In this document: piece after piece, positions 33,794-43,314 of the stretch
Numbering within the stretch: the stretch's first letter is position 1
Layout: each line of letters begins with the position of its first letter
NCBI GenBank assembly: GCA_002347605.1
Contig: DDXN01000013.1
Coordinates: 1-55,105, forward strand
Source of the DNA: Candidatus Dojkabacteria bacterium UBA2259
GTDB lineage: Bacteria; Patescibacteriota; Dojkabacteria; SC72
Direction: 5' to 3'
DNA length: 55,105 bases
Notes under the pieces: generated by a model
The model's database searches: none
What the model was told of the DNA's origin: nothing
What the model saw: only the letters and a program-made list of their open reading frames with translations
Translations under genes and position numbers: made by a program

Positions 33794-34141
33794 ATGGAAT
33801 CTTTAAAGGATATCTTTACAAAATTAAGGGAAAAGAAAATTGAAGCTAAATCTCAGGGTGAACTATTTGATATTGACAACTATTCTAAAAAGAAAGTCAT
33901 AATTAATGACAAACACAAATATATCTCTAAAGAGTATCAGTACTATGGATTAAGTCTTGCAGGTAAATTAGGAGACAGTAAAAGAGCAACTATGTACATT
34001 AAATGGGCTAAAGAGAAACCGAGAGTAGTACTTGAAAAAGCTTTTAGTTTTGCAATAGACTATCCTAATGCTAAAGACAGAAGTAGGATATTTATGTGGA
34101 AGGTAAAGGAGATTGAGAAGGAGATGAAGGTTGAGGAGTAG
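33794..34141 (+). CDS. Small basic protein, unknown
   Basis: 115 residues. I recognise no family. It is basic and probably helical, with no membrane segment. A LSLAGKLGDSKRATMYIKWAKEKPRVVLEKAFSF segment near 52-88 has the look of a helical RNA or protein contact surface. The ATG directly follows the lysS stop with no gap, so the two are cotranslated. The last 50 bases overlap the end of the convergent DHH gene. Confidence 0.7.
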   Translation: MESLKDIFTKLREKKIEAKSQGELFDIDNYSKKKVIINDKHKYISKEYQYYGLSLAGKLGDSKRATMYIKWAKEKPRVVLEKAFSFAIDYPNAKDRSRIFMWKVKEIEKEMKVEE

Positions 34142-35150
34142 TTTCATTTATCACTTTCTTTTGAAGTCTCTCAAGAGTATCGAGTACAATCTTTACAGCC
34201 TTGTCACCATCATCTGCTGTTACTCTTGTAGCTGAAGAGTACTGGTGACCACCACCCCCTAACGCTTCCGCAATACTTGCTACTTCTTGATATCCTTGAC
34301 TACTCCTAAACGATATTTTCCATTCACCCTCTGTTGTAAATGATGGCTTTACTACAAATCCCCAATGTACACCCTGAATGTATCTTACAATATTATCTCT
34401 TACAAACTGTTGAGCACTATTTACTCCAATCTTTGTTAACTTGAGATTTTGGATATCACTTCTATTAATATATGAATACGCCATATCATCTATGATATGC
34501 ATATTCTGAATATATATTGATAAAGGTAATAAAGTCTCAACAGGAAACTTAGAACTCTTGTATTCAAAATCTTCTAAATCTAATTCAAATACTCTTCTTA
34601 ACTTAGCCATTAACTCATATGTTTCTGGTTTAGTATTGTTGTATGCAAATCTCCCTGTATCAAACACTATACCAACCTGTCCAAGGACAGAGATGTCAGG
34701 AGATATTACATATTTCTTACCCTTTACTTTAGTACAAAAATCTAAAACTTGTTCTGTTGCACAACTCATTCCATCATTAATTACAACTTCTGCCTCCATA
34801 CCCTTACTTGTATGATGATCAATTATTACAACTTTGGACTTTGTAACTTGAATTGTGTCATCTTTTGTAATACATATATCCCAGCTTCCAGCATCAACTA
34901 TTACCACGAGATCCTCCTTGTCTGTATCTATTCTTTGTGTGATTAATATCTCATTCATAAAGGGTATCTTTTGAGGAGGGTGCTGTCTGGATCTAAAGGT
35001 TACATTTTTTTTAGGATAGTAAACATTAAGGAAGTTCTTTAGTATTAATGCACTTGCGAAGCCATCAAAATCAGGTCCTTTATGAGTTAATATTAAAATA
35101 TTGTTTGACCTCTCTATTAATTTTCTTAATTTGTTGTACTCACTTTTCAT
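34092..35150 (-). CDS. DHH-family phosphoesterase (NrnA-like)
   Basis: 352 residues. The DHH domain has THKGPDFDGFASAL (variant of DxDG), VIVDAGSW and VVIIDHHTSKGM with the catalytic Asp-His-His. The C-terminal DHHA1 domain has EALGGGGHQYSSATR. It resembles nanoRNase or pAp phosphatases that degrade very short RNAs. The last 25 residues are a Pro/Ser/Gln-rich tail that reads through the end of the convergent gene. A divergent promoter region separates it from serS. Confidence 0.87.
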   Translation of the reverse strand: MKSEYNKLRKLIERSNNILILTHKGPDFDGFASALILKNFLNVYYPKKNVTFRSRQHPPQKIPFMNEILITQRIDTDKEDLVVIVDAGSWDICITKDDTIQVTKSKVVIIDHHTSKGMEAEVVINDGMSCATEQVLDFCTKVKGKKYVISPDISVLGQVGIVFDTGRFAYNNTKPETYELMAKLRRVFELDLEDFEYKSSKFPVETLLPLSIYIQNMHIIDDMAYSYINRSDIQNLKLTKIGVNSAQQFVRDNIVRYIQGVHWGFVVKPSFTTEGEWKISFRSSQGYQEVASIAEALGGGGHQYSSATRVTADDGDKAVKIVLDTLERLQKKVINETTPQPSSPSQSPLPST

Positions 35151-35163
35151 ATTTGTTTTAAAA

Positions 35164-35172
35164 AGTATACCA
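35164..35172 (-). promoter_or_regulatory. Extended -10 for the DHH gene
   Basis: On the minus strand TGGTATACT (complement of 35164-35172) forms an extended -10 box about 14 bases upstream of the ATG at 35150. Confidence 0.45.
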
Positions 35173-35181
35173 GATTTTGTA

Positions 35182-35210
35182 TTGATAACAGAATATGGAG
35201 AGAATATAAT
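35182..35210 (+). promoter_or_regulatory. Promoter of serS
   Basis: TTGATA at 35182-35187 and TATAAT at 35205-35210 with spacer 17; predicted start about 23 bases before ATG 35240. Confidence 0.7.
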
Positions 35211-35239
35211 AAGGGGGAATAATCTTAGAAAATAATTAC

Positions 35240-36514
35240 ATGATAGATATAAAAAGGATAATTGAGCAAAGAGAAGAAGTTGAGAAAGGATTATCCAAGA
35301 GGATGAAAAAAGAGGATATGCATCTTGATGAGATAGTCAATCTCTACCAACAAAAAAGAGAGATTCTTAAAGAGTATGAAGCTAAAAGAGCTCAGCAGAA
35401 GAGTTTTAATGGGAGGATGTCTAAAACAGAAAAAAGTTCAGAGGAGTTTAAGACGTTAATAGTAGATTTAAAAACACTTTCATCAAATGTTAAGGGTTTA
35501 GAGAGTAAGTTAAATGCAATAGACAGCCAATTGACAAAGTTGATGGAGGTACTACCTAATGTTCCTGATGAGGATGTTGTAGCTGGAGAGAAAGAGGCAA
35601 ATGAGGTAATAAAGGTAGTTGGAGAGAAACCTGTATTCAATTTTGAGATTAAAGATCATGTACAGTTAGGTAATAGTTTGAAACTTTTTGATTTTGCCAA
35701 AGCAAGTAAGTTGTCTGGAAATAATTTTGCGATGTACACAGGAATGGGTGCAAGATTGGAGTGGGCTTTACTTAACTATTTTGTAGATGAGCATATTAAG
35801 GATGGGTATGAGATGATACTTCCTCCACATATAGTTGGTGATCAATCAGGGTATACTGCAGGTCAACTTCCAAAATTTAAAGAGGATGTGTATTGGTTAA
35901 AAGAGGAGAATCAATTTTTGATTCCTACATCTGAGACATCTCTTACCAATCTTTTTAGGGATGAGATATTAGAGGAGAGAGATTTACCTAAGAAGTTTTT
36001 CGCATATTCTCCTTGTTACAGAAGAGAAGCAGGTAGTTACAGAGCTAATGAAAAGGGTCTAATTAGAGTTCATCAGTTTAACAAGGTTGAGATGTATCAG
36101 TTTACAACTAAACAAGGATCCCAAAAAGCGTTTGAGGAGTTAGTATTAAAATCAGAAAGTCTAGTAGCAGGATTGGGATTACATTACAGAGTAAGTAAAC
36201 TAGCTGCTGGAGATTGCTCTGCTGGTGCTGCTAAGACATATGATATTGAGGCATGGCTACCAGCCATAGGGCAATACTACGAAGTAAGCTCTGTTTCTAA
36301 TGTTAGGGAGTATCAGTCTCGAAGGGGTAATATGAGATACAAACCCAGTGATGGGGGTAAGACAGAGTATATGAGTACACTAAATGCTTCTGGATTGGCT
36401 ACAAGTAGATTGATGGTTGCATTAGTAGAATCATATCAGCAGGAGGATGGTAGTATATTGATTCCAGAGGTTTTGAGGAAATATATAGGGGTAGATAAAA
36501 TAGAAAAGGAGTAG
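35240..36514 (+). CDS. serS: Seryl-tRNA synthetase
   Basis: 424 residues. A long N-terminal coiled-coil arm (about 28-110) that grips the tRNA-Ser variable arm precedes the class II core with LIPTSETSLTNLF, the motif 2 stretch FAYSPCYRREAGSYRANEKGLIRVHQFNKVE, and motif 3 TLNASGLATSRLMVALVE. The order and length match the family. ThpR follows one base after the stop. Confidence 0.96.
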   Translation: MIDIKRIIEQREEVEKGLSKRMKKEDMHLDEIVNLYQQKREILKEYEAKRAQQKSFNGRMSKTEKSSEEFKTLIVDLKTLSSNVKGLESKLNAIDSQLTKLMEVLPNVPDEDVVAGEKEANEVIKVVGEKPVFNFEIKDHVQLGNSLKLFDFAKASKLSGNNFAMYTGMGARLEWALLNYFVDEHIKDGYEMILPPHIVGDQSGYTAGQLPKFKEDVYWLKEENQFLIPTSETSLTNLFRDEILEERDLPKKFFAYSPCYRREAGSYRANEKGLIRVHQFNKVEMYQFTTKQGSQKAFEELVLKSESLVAGLGLHYRVSKLAAGDCSAGAAKTYDIEAWLPAIGQYYEVSSVSNVREYQSRRGNMRYKPSDGGKTEYMSTLNASGLATSRLMVALVESYQQEDGSILIPEVLRKYIGVDKIEKE

Positions 36515-36515
36515 T

Positions 36516-37076
36516 ATGAGTTACTTTTTAGGTTTTGTACCTAATCAAGAGTCTAATTACAAAATACGGAAAGTATTAGGAGAGATAAGTATAATATTTG
36601 ATGATTTTAGTATCCCTGTTAGATGGGTTAAACCGAATACATTCCATATTACTCTGTACTATCTTGGAGAGAGGCTTTCCTTTCTAAACAGAATTCTCAT
36701 AAAAAGGAAAATATCAAAGATACCCTTTAAGAAAATAGATATATCTTTTGGAACTGTTAAAGTAGGGATATCTAGAAGTTACAAAGAGTTAGTGTATCTT
36801 GATGTGAAAGATGGCGGAGCCCAATTAAGAGAGTTACTCCTAGAGGTTAGGAAGTATATAGGGGGGAAGGATTCCTCTATTTTTGTTCCCCATCTTACAA
36901 TTGGGAGAATAAGTAAGGATCTTTCTAAGGAAGAGCACAGGAATGTTGCTAATGATGTTGCTAGGTTATCAAAAAAACTAAATTTAAGTGATATTAAATT
37001 TACAATAGAAAATATCTATTTAATCAAAAGTAAGAGTGGTACTTACTCTTTGGAAATGAAGTTTGATGCTTGCTGA
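36516..37076 (+). CDS. thpR: RNA 2',3'-cyclic phosphodiesterase (2H family)
   Basis: 186 residues with the two His-x-Thr motifs of the 2H phosphoesterases, HITLYYLGE near 47 and HLTIGRI near 129, and the typical WVKPNTFH lead-in. Members hydrolyse 2',3'-cyclic phosphate ends of RNA, and some act as 2'-5' RNA ligases. It follows serS by one base and its end overlaps miaA by 34 bases on the other strand. Confidence 0.87.
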   Translation: MSYFLGFVPNQESNYKIRKVLGEISIIFDDFSIPVRWVKPNTFHITLYYLGERLSFLNRILIKRKISKIPFKKIDISFGTVKVGISRSYKELVYLDVKDGGAQLRELLLEVRKYIGGKDSSIFVPHLTIGRISKDLSKEEHRNVANDVARLSKKLNLSDIKFTIENIYLIKSKSGTYSLEMKFDAC

Positions 37077-37927
37077 AGCATCTGTGCATAGCTATCTGTC
37101 CAGATACTACTTTTGTTTCTTCTAAACCATGTCTTCTGTCTTTTAATATATGACATAGTATTTCTAAATATATTCTCTTTTACATCTTCAAGGGATATCC
37201 TTTTTTCAAAGTACTCTTTAAATTCAATATATCCAATGCTATTCATCCCTTTGTCTTTGTAGGTATAACCTTTTTTAAGAAGAGTGATATTCTCCTTGAG
37301 TAACCCATCTTTAAACATTTTTTCTACTCTTGCTCTTACTTTTTTCTTGAGTAGCTCTTTGTTCATATCTATTACAAAATATATACTATTCAGCTCTTTA
37401 CCTCTTTTTCTATTCACACCACCCATTTCTATTCCCCTTATCAATCTATGCTTGTTATACCTATCACTTTTGTTCATATTGTTAAGAAAGTCTTTTGCAA
37501 TGTATTGTAACTCTTCCAATGTTTTTAGTTTTAAATCTTCAACCTCTTTTCTGTTTTCTACTAAGTCATAATTAAATATGACACTGTCAATATACAAACC
37601 ACTACCACCAACAAGTATAGGTATACCTTTCTCATTTTGTAGAATTTTTGCAACAGCACTCTGATACTCATAGAGGGAGAAATTCTCCTTTAAATCAACA
37701 AAATCATAGAGGCAGTGCTTAATACCTTCTAACATATATATACCATTTGAAATCTTTTCATCGAATTTTGGTTTAGCACTACCAATATCTAAATCTTTGT
37801 ATAACTGTCTTGAATCTCCATTAATAATGTATCCATGAATATCTTTGGCCAGTTTTAATGCGATATCTGATTTACCTGATGCAGAAGGACCTGCTATTAC
37901 AACTATCTTCCCTTCGTAGCGTATCAT
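37043..37927 (-). CDS. miaA: tRNA dimethylallyltransferase
   Basis: 294 residues. The P-loop is AGPSASGKSDIAL, followed by INGDSRQLYKDLDIGSAKP with the catalytic Asp, and the PILVGGSGLYIDSVI segment. It lacks nothing obvious except that KRQKTWFRRN near the C-terminus is slightly modified. It prenylates A37 of tRNAs that read U-starting codons. The start overlaps the upstream SecF-like gene by four bases; it is the last gene of a minus-strand operon. Confidence 0.94.
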   Translation of the reverse strand: MIRYEGKIVVIAGPSASGKSDIALKLAKDIHGYIINGDSRQLYKDLDIGSAKPKFDEKISNGIYMLEGIKHCLYDFVDLKENFSLYEYQSAVAKILQNEKGIPILVGGSGLYIDSVIFNYDLVENRKEVEDLKLKTLEELQYIAKDFLNNMNKSDRYNKHRLIRGIEMGGVNRKRGKELNSIYFVIDMNKELLKKKVRARVEKMFKDGLLKENITLLKKGYTYKDKGMNSIGYIEFKEYFEKRISLEDVKENIFRNTMSYIKRQKTWFRRNKSSIWTDSYAQMLQQASNFISKE

Positions 37928-38436
37928 CGCAGGATATATTTAGAGATACCGTATGTAATCCATACAGTAAATACGGCTGAGAGTATGGATATTGATACTA
38001 CTGCAACTGTTTGTGGTGAGAGGAACAGTAGTGTTGAGAAACCAAGTAAGATTAAGAATACTGTTTGTTTAATTGAATCAGAGAAATACGGTTTTCTAAT
38101 TGTAGATATCTTAAATCCTTTAGCATTTCTTTTTGATATATACAAACCAACTAATATACCTAAGTTAGAGACGAGAAGTATTGATGATATTACTGGTACC
38201 ATTTTAAAGATCTCAGATATATGTATTTTAAATATTAAGTTGATTAACATCATCCCTAAGAAATTGAAAAGAGAAAGAGAGACAAATGATATGAAAGAAA
38301 GAAGGAGTATCTTTTTGTTTCTTGTTGACCAGTATATTGCAACAAGAGATACAGAGAGTATCACGAAAAGAAGTGAAAGCTCTATGTTCCTTTCATATAT
38401 ACTCCAATTTTGTGATATTTGTTGTATTAAGTTCAT
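37924..38436 (-). CDS. SecF-like membrane protein, reduced
   Basis: 170 residues with about five membrane segments (near 18-37, 45-70, 80-102, 125-145, 148-168). Its order suggests the membrane part of SecF without the first segment and external domain. The stretch KMVPVISSILLVSNLGILVGLYISKR occupies the place of the SecF TM4 region, but the GYSxNDT and DR motifs are not kept. The identification rests mostly on its position directly behind the SecD-like gene (four-base overlap). It could be an unrelated integral protein. Confidence 0.45.
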   Translation of the reverse strand: MNLIQQISQNWSIYERNIELSLLFVILSVSLVAIYWSTRNKKILLLSFISFVSLSLFNFLGMMLINLIFKIHISEIFKMVPVISSILLVSNLGILVGLYISKRNAKGFKISTIRKPYFSDSIKQTVFLILLGFSTLLFLSPQTVAVVSISILSAVFTVWITYGISKYILR

Positions 38437-39683
38437 ATTTTTAGAGATTTTCTAACATTAGATACATAATAGGTGGTAAGAAGAAGGAAGAGATTAGAAA
38501 GGATCATCAAGATTAAGAGATCATTGGTAAATATTTTTACATATCCAGAACCTAGAATAATGCATCCAAGGGATATCAATACAAGTAGGATTGTTACAAA
38601 GATTCTAGATTCAACATTTTCAGTAATTATTCTGATTATTGCAACTATTGTAATTATCTCTAAAGCTAGTAAAAATATATCGACAGGAGTATTAGAGATC
38701 TTAAGATATGCTATCCATCCAGCTACCGTGATTACAGTAGAGACTCCAGACCTAACCAATATATCTTTTGGAGTTTTCTCTATGAAGAGTAGATATATAT
38801 ATATCGCTATTATTGCTACCATTATCCCTGCTGTAAGTTTGATGTAATCTATCTCTGCACTTTCTACAACTGTTTCCTCTTCAGTAACTGTGGAGTATGA
38901 AAGTGGGAGTATACCCGAGTTATACAAAACACTTGCTACATCAGCAGACTCTTTCTCTGTAGATGAAACTGATACTGCAAAGATATTCTGATCTGTAGAT
39001 ACCTGTACTGGTGTTACAAAACCATCAATACTAACTCCTACTGTTTGTCCCGAGTAATCATTTAAAAATGTATCCCAATCTTTCTCCCATGTCCATGTTT
39101 TAAATAGTGCAAAGTAGGAGTATTCACCTGCAGAATTTTTTAATTGTGTAACATATACATTTCTAAAAGTTTCTCTTGTGAATTCCGTTGTATTGTAATT
39201 TTCAGCAAGGTAGGGGATTAGAGGGTTTTCTGTATCTTCGTAGTTAACATCGTCTTTTTTTGTCACGATGTTAACAATAAAGGGGGACTTTACTAAAGCA
39301 TCCACAAGCTCTTTGCTCTTTGATGTTTGAACTGACACCTCAAGGAAGTGCTGGCCATCTTTCTCATATGAGCGTATTGATGACTGTTCAACTCCAAATG
39401 TTCTTAATCTTTTTTGTAATATTGATTTAGTTTTTTCAATATCTTGATCTATTTTAGGATTGTTTTCAGTTATTAGCTGTAGTGTGTATTCTTTTGCCCA
39501 ATACAATCTATTTTTAGTTGTTAAATCATAGGAGGCAAGGGAAGTTACTCTCTCACTTAAGGGTAGGGCTATTAATATTAAAGCTAGTATGACGGAGCTA
39601 ATGAGTATTGATATTAAGTATGTGAATATCCCTTTTGTATTAAATTTCTTAATCTTTATTTTTGGGAGTTTAAATTTCTTCAT
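38433..39683 (-). CDS. SecD-like translocase protein, strongly diverged
   Basis: 416 residues. One membrane segment (about 19-42) precedes an external region with SILQKRLRTFGVEQSSIRSYEKDGQHFLEVSV, which matches the SecD P1 pattern (repeat of a kinase-like RxxxxGV fold), and a later VGVSIDGFVTPV, as in SecD AIVLDG. NSGILPLSYSTVTEEETV resembles the RSGALPVPL motif. About five membrane segments follow, but the conserved GxxVDANVLIFER element is degraded to AIIRIITEN, so the proton-path Asp is missing. It is adjacent to a SecF-like gene. Confidence 0.6.
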   Translation of the reverse strand: MKKFKLPKIKIKKFNTKGIFTYLISILISSVILALILIALPLSERVTSLASYDLTTKNRLYWAKEYTLQLITENNPKIDQDIEKTKSILQKRLRTFGVEQSSIRSYEKDGQHFLEVSVQTSKSKELVDALVKSPFIVNIVTKKDDVNYEDTENPLIPYLAENYNTTEFTRETFRNVYVTQLKNSAGEYSYFALFKTWTWEKDWDTFLNDYSGQTVGVSIDGFVTPVQVSTDQNIFAVSVSSTEKESADVASVLYNSGILPLSYSTVTEEETVVESAEIDYIKLTAGIMVAIIAIYIYLLFIEKTPKDILVRSGVSTVITVAGWIAYLKISNTPVDIFLLALEIITIVAIIRIITENVESRIFVTILLVLISLGCIILGSGYVKIFTNDLLILMILSNLFLLLTTYYVSNVRKSLKI

Positions 39684-39684
39684 A

Positions 39685-40317
39685 CTAAATCAAATCAGAA
39701 TCTCTTCCAAGTAATATCACTTTATCACCACCTAAAGCATTTATTAATATTGGGTCCCTTTTCTTTTTCCCAAATTCAAAATCTTCTACTTTCATTGCTG
39801 CGAACTTAATTACTCTCTCCATTTCTTTTTCAAGTGCACTAACAGCTAGGGAGAGCTCTCGTACTTTCATATCACCGATAAAGAGCATATCTATATCTGT
39901 TTTTTCTGGATATTTATTTTTTAAGAATGCTTCTGTAACTAAAGCAACCTTTATACCTTCAATAGGGAAGAGTTTGTCGTAGAGGATTTTTCCTGTTTCA
40001 GACTGTTTAAAAAACATAGACCTCAAATCCCAAACAATTGAGCAATCTTTGTTTATGGTGTACATGATTTTGTTACCATCTTTTTTGGAGGTAAGTAGTC
40101 CAACTCTTTTTAGACTAAGTAGCTCTCTTCTTACAGCATTAATTTCTTCTCCGAGCTCTCTGACTAGTCCTCTTACATGGTAGGACTTATTAACATCTTC
40201 CATGTACTTTGCGAGTACTCTAATTCTTACTTTTGATATGAATAGACTTTTAAGCATTTCCCCTTTATTAAATATATTAAATAGGTCTGATAGACCATGG
40301 GGCAATTTATTGCTCAA
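39685..40317 (-). CDS. Winged-helix regulator with NTase-like domain
   Basis: 210 residues. Residues about 28-100 form an ArsR-like winged helix (VRELGEEINAVRRELLSLKRVGLLTSKKDGNKIMYTIN). The C-terminal half is a minimal nucleotidyltransferase-like fold with TDIDMLFIGD near 140 and a LLGRD end, lacking the full catalytic triad. Such fusions are common, but their role is unknown. It overlaps the DUF3048 gene by 11 bases and leads the SecD-like gene by one base, so it may regulate the operon. Confidence 0.7.
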   Translation of the reverse strand: MSNKLPHGLSDLFNIFNKGEMLKSLFISKVRIRVLAKYMEDVNKSYHVRGLVRELGEEINAVRRELLSLKRVGLLTSKKDGNKIMYTINKDCSIVWDLRSMFFKQSETGKILYDKLFPIEGIKVALVTEAFLKNKYPEKTDIDMLFIGDMKVRELSLAVSALEKEMERVIKFAAMKVEDFEFGKKKRDPILINALGGDKVILLGRDSDLI

Positions 40318-41611
40318 TTATATCAAATTTTCCGACAGAGCGAGGGATTACTGAGATCCAAGTTCTTCCTCTATTAAAAAGTACCTCGTTATTACTGCTA
40401 TCATAGTATGTAGTTCTGTCTGTTCTAGCAGTCTTTTTCCATGTTCCTGATGTAATTTTTCCATCCATTAAATAGGTAGCTTTTCCTTCCCCAATTGTAG
40501 TTAATATTATTCTTCCTTTGTTGTCATTTGCAGAAGCATATGTTACTTCTTGGAGAATTAGGTTTTTTGCGTATACCTGTGTATTCGTTTCTTGGTCTAT
40601 GAGGGGCTTTCCTCCTGTTTCTAAAAGGTAAGTATTACTCTTTGGGTCATATGTCCATACTGTATTGTACAATCCAGAGTTATTTAATCTAATATGGAAA
40701 GAAACCTTTACTTTTGTCTTTAGACCTCTGTTTGCAACAGTTGCATCTTTTTTAAATTTCCAGGCTTCCACATCTGGCATACTGTCCCAATTACGATCCT
40801 GCGCGTATTCCCATGCAGTAAAAAGGGAAGAGTATTCATTGTGAGGAGCATATCTTACTCCATCATCCCACCTCCATGCACCTCTTGTTGCTATGTTTTT
40901 AATTTTGTATGTATATATATTTCCACAAGCGTTTGTTTTTGGATTATCAGTTTTAGCACAGCCATCATAGATGTACAGAGGGTCATATGGACTTAACCAT
41001 TCAAGATAGTACTGTCTTGCACTTCTAATTGGGCCAACCTTTTTAGGTGCATCACTCCAAAAGATTGCTAGAAATCTTGTAATACCTCCCTCTGCTAAAG
41101 CTTCAAATACAACATCTGCACTATTTAATCCAGATTGTGGTCTAGCATCAGCGTGATTATTTATCATTACAGCAACAGGCCTTCTTGTTTTTAATTTTGT
41201 CATCTCTGCTTTTGTAAAGAGTGTTCCATTAACTGGACTAGGTTCTGTTTTAGGTTCAGATGGTTGAGGAATTGGAATGGGTATGGGAAGAGATTTAGTA
41301 GGTAAGGAAAGTATATATTCATTAGTTAGATTAATTAATTCTGATGGCTTTGTATATGGTTTGTACTTGTATATCCCAAAATAGTAAAAGACCCCTATCC
41401 CAATTAGCAGTAAGAGGGCAGTACAAGAGAGAGCAATGATTAATTTCTTTTTTTTAGGATCCATTGGAGTTTTCTCTTTAACTTTCTTCTCTGGTTCTAC
41501 TAAGGGTGTGTCCTGCACAACTAGGTTTGTTTTCTCAACTAATGTTTCAGCCTTTTTCTTAGGTTTAATTTTCTTCTGTTTTGTGTCTGATATATTTAAT
41601 TCTTTTTTCAT
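40307..41611 (-). CDS. DUF3048 (YerB-like) membrane-anchored protein
   Basis: 434 residues. A long charged N-terminus is followed by a membrane segment (about 57-78), a Pro-rich linker (about 107-127) and a DUF3048 domain with RRPVAVMINNHADARPQSGLNSADVVFEALAEGGITRFLAIF, GPIRSARQYYLEWL and a C-terminal WISVIPR. The family is extracytoplasmic, of unknown function, and near cell-envelope genes in Firmicutes. It is the first gene of the minus operon leading to miaA. Confidence 0.85.
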   Translation of the reverse strand: MKKELNISDTKQKKIKPKKKAETLVEKTNLVVQDTPLVEPEKKVKEKTPMDPKKKKLIIALSCTALLLLIGIGVFYYFGIYKYKPYTKPSELINLTNEYILSLPTKSLPIPIPIPQPSEPKTEPSPVNGTLFTKAEMTKLKTRRPVAVMINNHADARPQSGLNSADVVFEALAEGGITRFLAIFWSDAPKKVGPIRSARQYYLEWLSPYDPLYIYDGCAKTDNPKTNACGNIYTYKIKNIATRGAWRWDDGVRYAPHNEYSSLFTAWEYAQDRNWDSMPDVEAWKFKKDATVANRGLKTKVKVSFHIRLNNSGLYNTVWTYDPKSNTYLLETGGKPLIDQETNTQVYAKNLILQEVTYASANDNKGRIILTTIGEGKATYLMDGKITSGTWKKTARTDRTTYYDSSNNEVLFNRGRTWISVIPRSVGKFDIIEQ

Positions 41612-41712
41612 TTGTATGCATATAATTTAGCATTTGATTGACATAATGTTAATCCTTTTTAAAAAATATGTATTGTGATAGTATAAATAGATATTAATTT
41701 AGTGCAATTAAT

Positions 41713-42705
41713 ATGAAAAAAAACATATTCATATATCTTGTTGTATTACTTTTGAGTACTCTGTTGTTAACAGGATGTACTAAAAAAGACGTCCAAGAAG
41801 ATCCAGTTGTTACAGAGCAGGAGGAAGAAGTGGAAACAGAGGAGGAAGTTGAAACAGAGGAGGAAGAGGAGCCTGTTAGCTTAGAGGGTTTTACTAAATT
41901 GAAGCAGACCTTGGGAGAGGCTAGTGATTTTGAGTACAAAGTAGAAAATATTACTGGGGAGGCTAAGGATGCATATTATGAGTTAAAGTTTACACTTAGT
42001 TCTACTCAAGAGGGTGTTGTAATTCCTTTGTTTACAGTTGAACCAATACTTTCTAAAGGTGTTTACAGAGTTTCTCTTACCAATATTTTCCATGATACCA
42101 ATGTTATAACTCATAGCAAAGGGATTAGTATAAACAAGGGTGCTATTACTGGTCTTACAAGGATAGTAACAGATTCAGATACTACAAGGGCGTATGATAT
42201 TGGGATTTTAGGGAGTAATACTTTTAAACTAGAGATGAGTGATTCAAGTTCTGGTAGTTGGACATTTTCTGTTAAGGTCTCATATGATACAAAATACTCT
42301 CCTCCTACCATTGATTATGGGAGCACAGAGTTTTCTTCTACTGATCAAGAGATTGAAGGGATGAGTGCATCTGATGGTGCAAAGATTACAGATTATTCAT
42401 ATTTGTATTCTGGTGGAGTAGTGAAATTTTCAATAGAGGTAGCAAGTGGTGCTTCTAACCCTATTCCTTCAGTTACTGCCGGATATGACAGTGAGGGTGT
42501 ATTAGTTGTTACATTCCCATCTCTTTCTCAAGACAAAGTTTCAACATGGGGTAGTACAATTTCTCTTCCAGCAGGGGTATCTCTTGCAATATCTAGATCT
42601 GGAGAGTCTTCAGTGTACAGGTTTAGTGGTATTAGTAACAAGAAACCATTTAAACTTAGTGCAACCCAGAGTCCCAACTTAGTGCTAGTTGAAATTGATG
42701 TATAA
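41713..42705 (+). CDS. Lipoprotein with acidic linker, unknown
   Basis: 330 residues. The N-terminal signal sequence ends in the lipobox LLLTGC, so the mature protein starts at Cys22 with a lipid anchor. An acidic Glu/Thr/Val repeat linker (about 34-56) precedes a beta-rich region (about 60-330) of at least two beta domains. I recognise no family with certainty. It stands alone between the divergent DUF3048 operon and the HD gene, 20 bases before the latter. Confidence 0.75.
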   Translation: MKKNIFIYLVVLLLSTLLLTGCTKKDVQEDPVVTEQEEEVETEEEVETEEEEEPVSLEGFTKLKQTLGEASDFEYKVENITGEAKDAYYELKFTLSSTQEGVVIPLFTVEPILSKGVYRVSLTNIFHDTNVITHSKGISINKGAITGLTRIVTDSDTTRAYDIGILGSNTFKLEMSDSSSGSWTFSVKVSYDTKYSPPTIDYGSTEFSSTDQEIEGMSASDGAKITDYSYLYSGGVVKFSIEVASGASNPIPSVTAGYDSEGVLVVTFPSLSQDKVSTWGSTISLPAGVSLAISRSGESSVYRFSGISNKKPFKLSATQSPNLVLVEIDV

Positions 42706-42725
42706 CTTGATACCTGTTTTAAGAA

Positions 42726-43307
42726 ATGTTAACTAGGGATAATATTGTTAAACTTTTAGATAGATATATTCATACAGAGTGGCTCAGGCTTCATATGAGA
42801 GAGAGTGAGGCTATTATGATTGGTGTAGCTTCTGAGTTAGGAGAGGATACTGTTTTTTGGGGTATGTCTGGTTTACTTCATGATTTAGATTTTGATTATG
42901 TAAACAAAGATCCAAGTAGGCATGTTGTTGAGTTTGATAATATTCTTAAAATCGAGAATCTAGAAGTTGGGAGGGATATCCCTGAGGATGTATATCATGC
43001 TATTAAATCTCATTATGAAGATCATCCAGATATTAAGCAAAAGAGAGAGAGTAAGATGGATTTCGCTCTAGCTGCAAGTGAGAATCTAAGTGGTTTTCTA
43101 GTAGCTTGTGCATTAGTACAACCAGACAAGAAAATTAATTCTGTTAAGGTGGAGTCAGTACTGAAAAAACTTAAGAAGAAAGATTTTGCGAAGGGAGTAA
43201 ATAGAGAGTATATATATGATATTGAGAAAGTAGGTATATCATTAGAGAGGTTTATACAGATAGCGTTAGATAGTATGATTGAGATTAGTGATGAGATTGG
43301 GCTTTAA
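42726..43307 (+). CDS. HD-domain phosphohydrolase-like protein
   Basis: 193 residues. The HD motif is seen in WGMSGLLHDLDFDYV (about 47-61), with an earlier His near 23 (LHMRESEAIM) and AIKSHYEDHPD (about 97-107) completing the metal-binding set. A LAASENLSGFLVACALV helix follows, which matches the HD hydrolase family often called tRNA or nucleotide phosphohydrolases. The substrate is unknown. Confidence 0.75.
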   Translation: MLTRDNIVKLLDRYIHTEWLRLHMRESEAIMIGVASELGEDTVFWGMSGLLHDLDFDYVNKDPSRHVVEFDNILKIENLEVGRDIPEDVYHAIKSHYEDHPDIKQKRESKMDFALAASENLSGFLVACALVQPDKKINSVKVESVLKKLKKKDFAKGVNREYIYDIEKVGISLERFIQIALDSMIEISDEIGL

Positions 43308-43314
43308 CAAGTTT

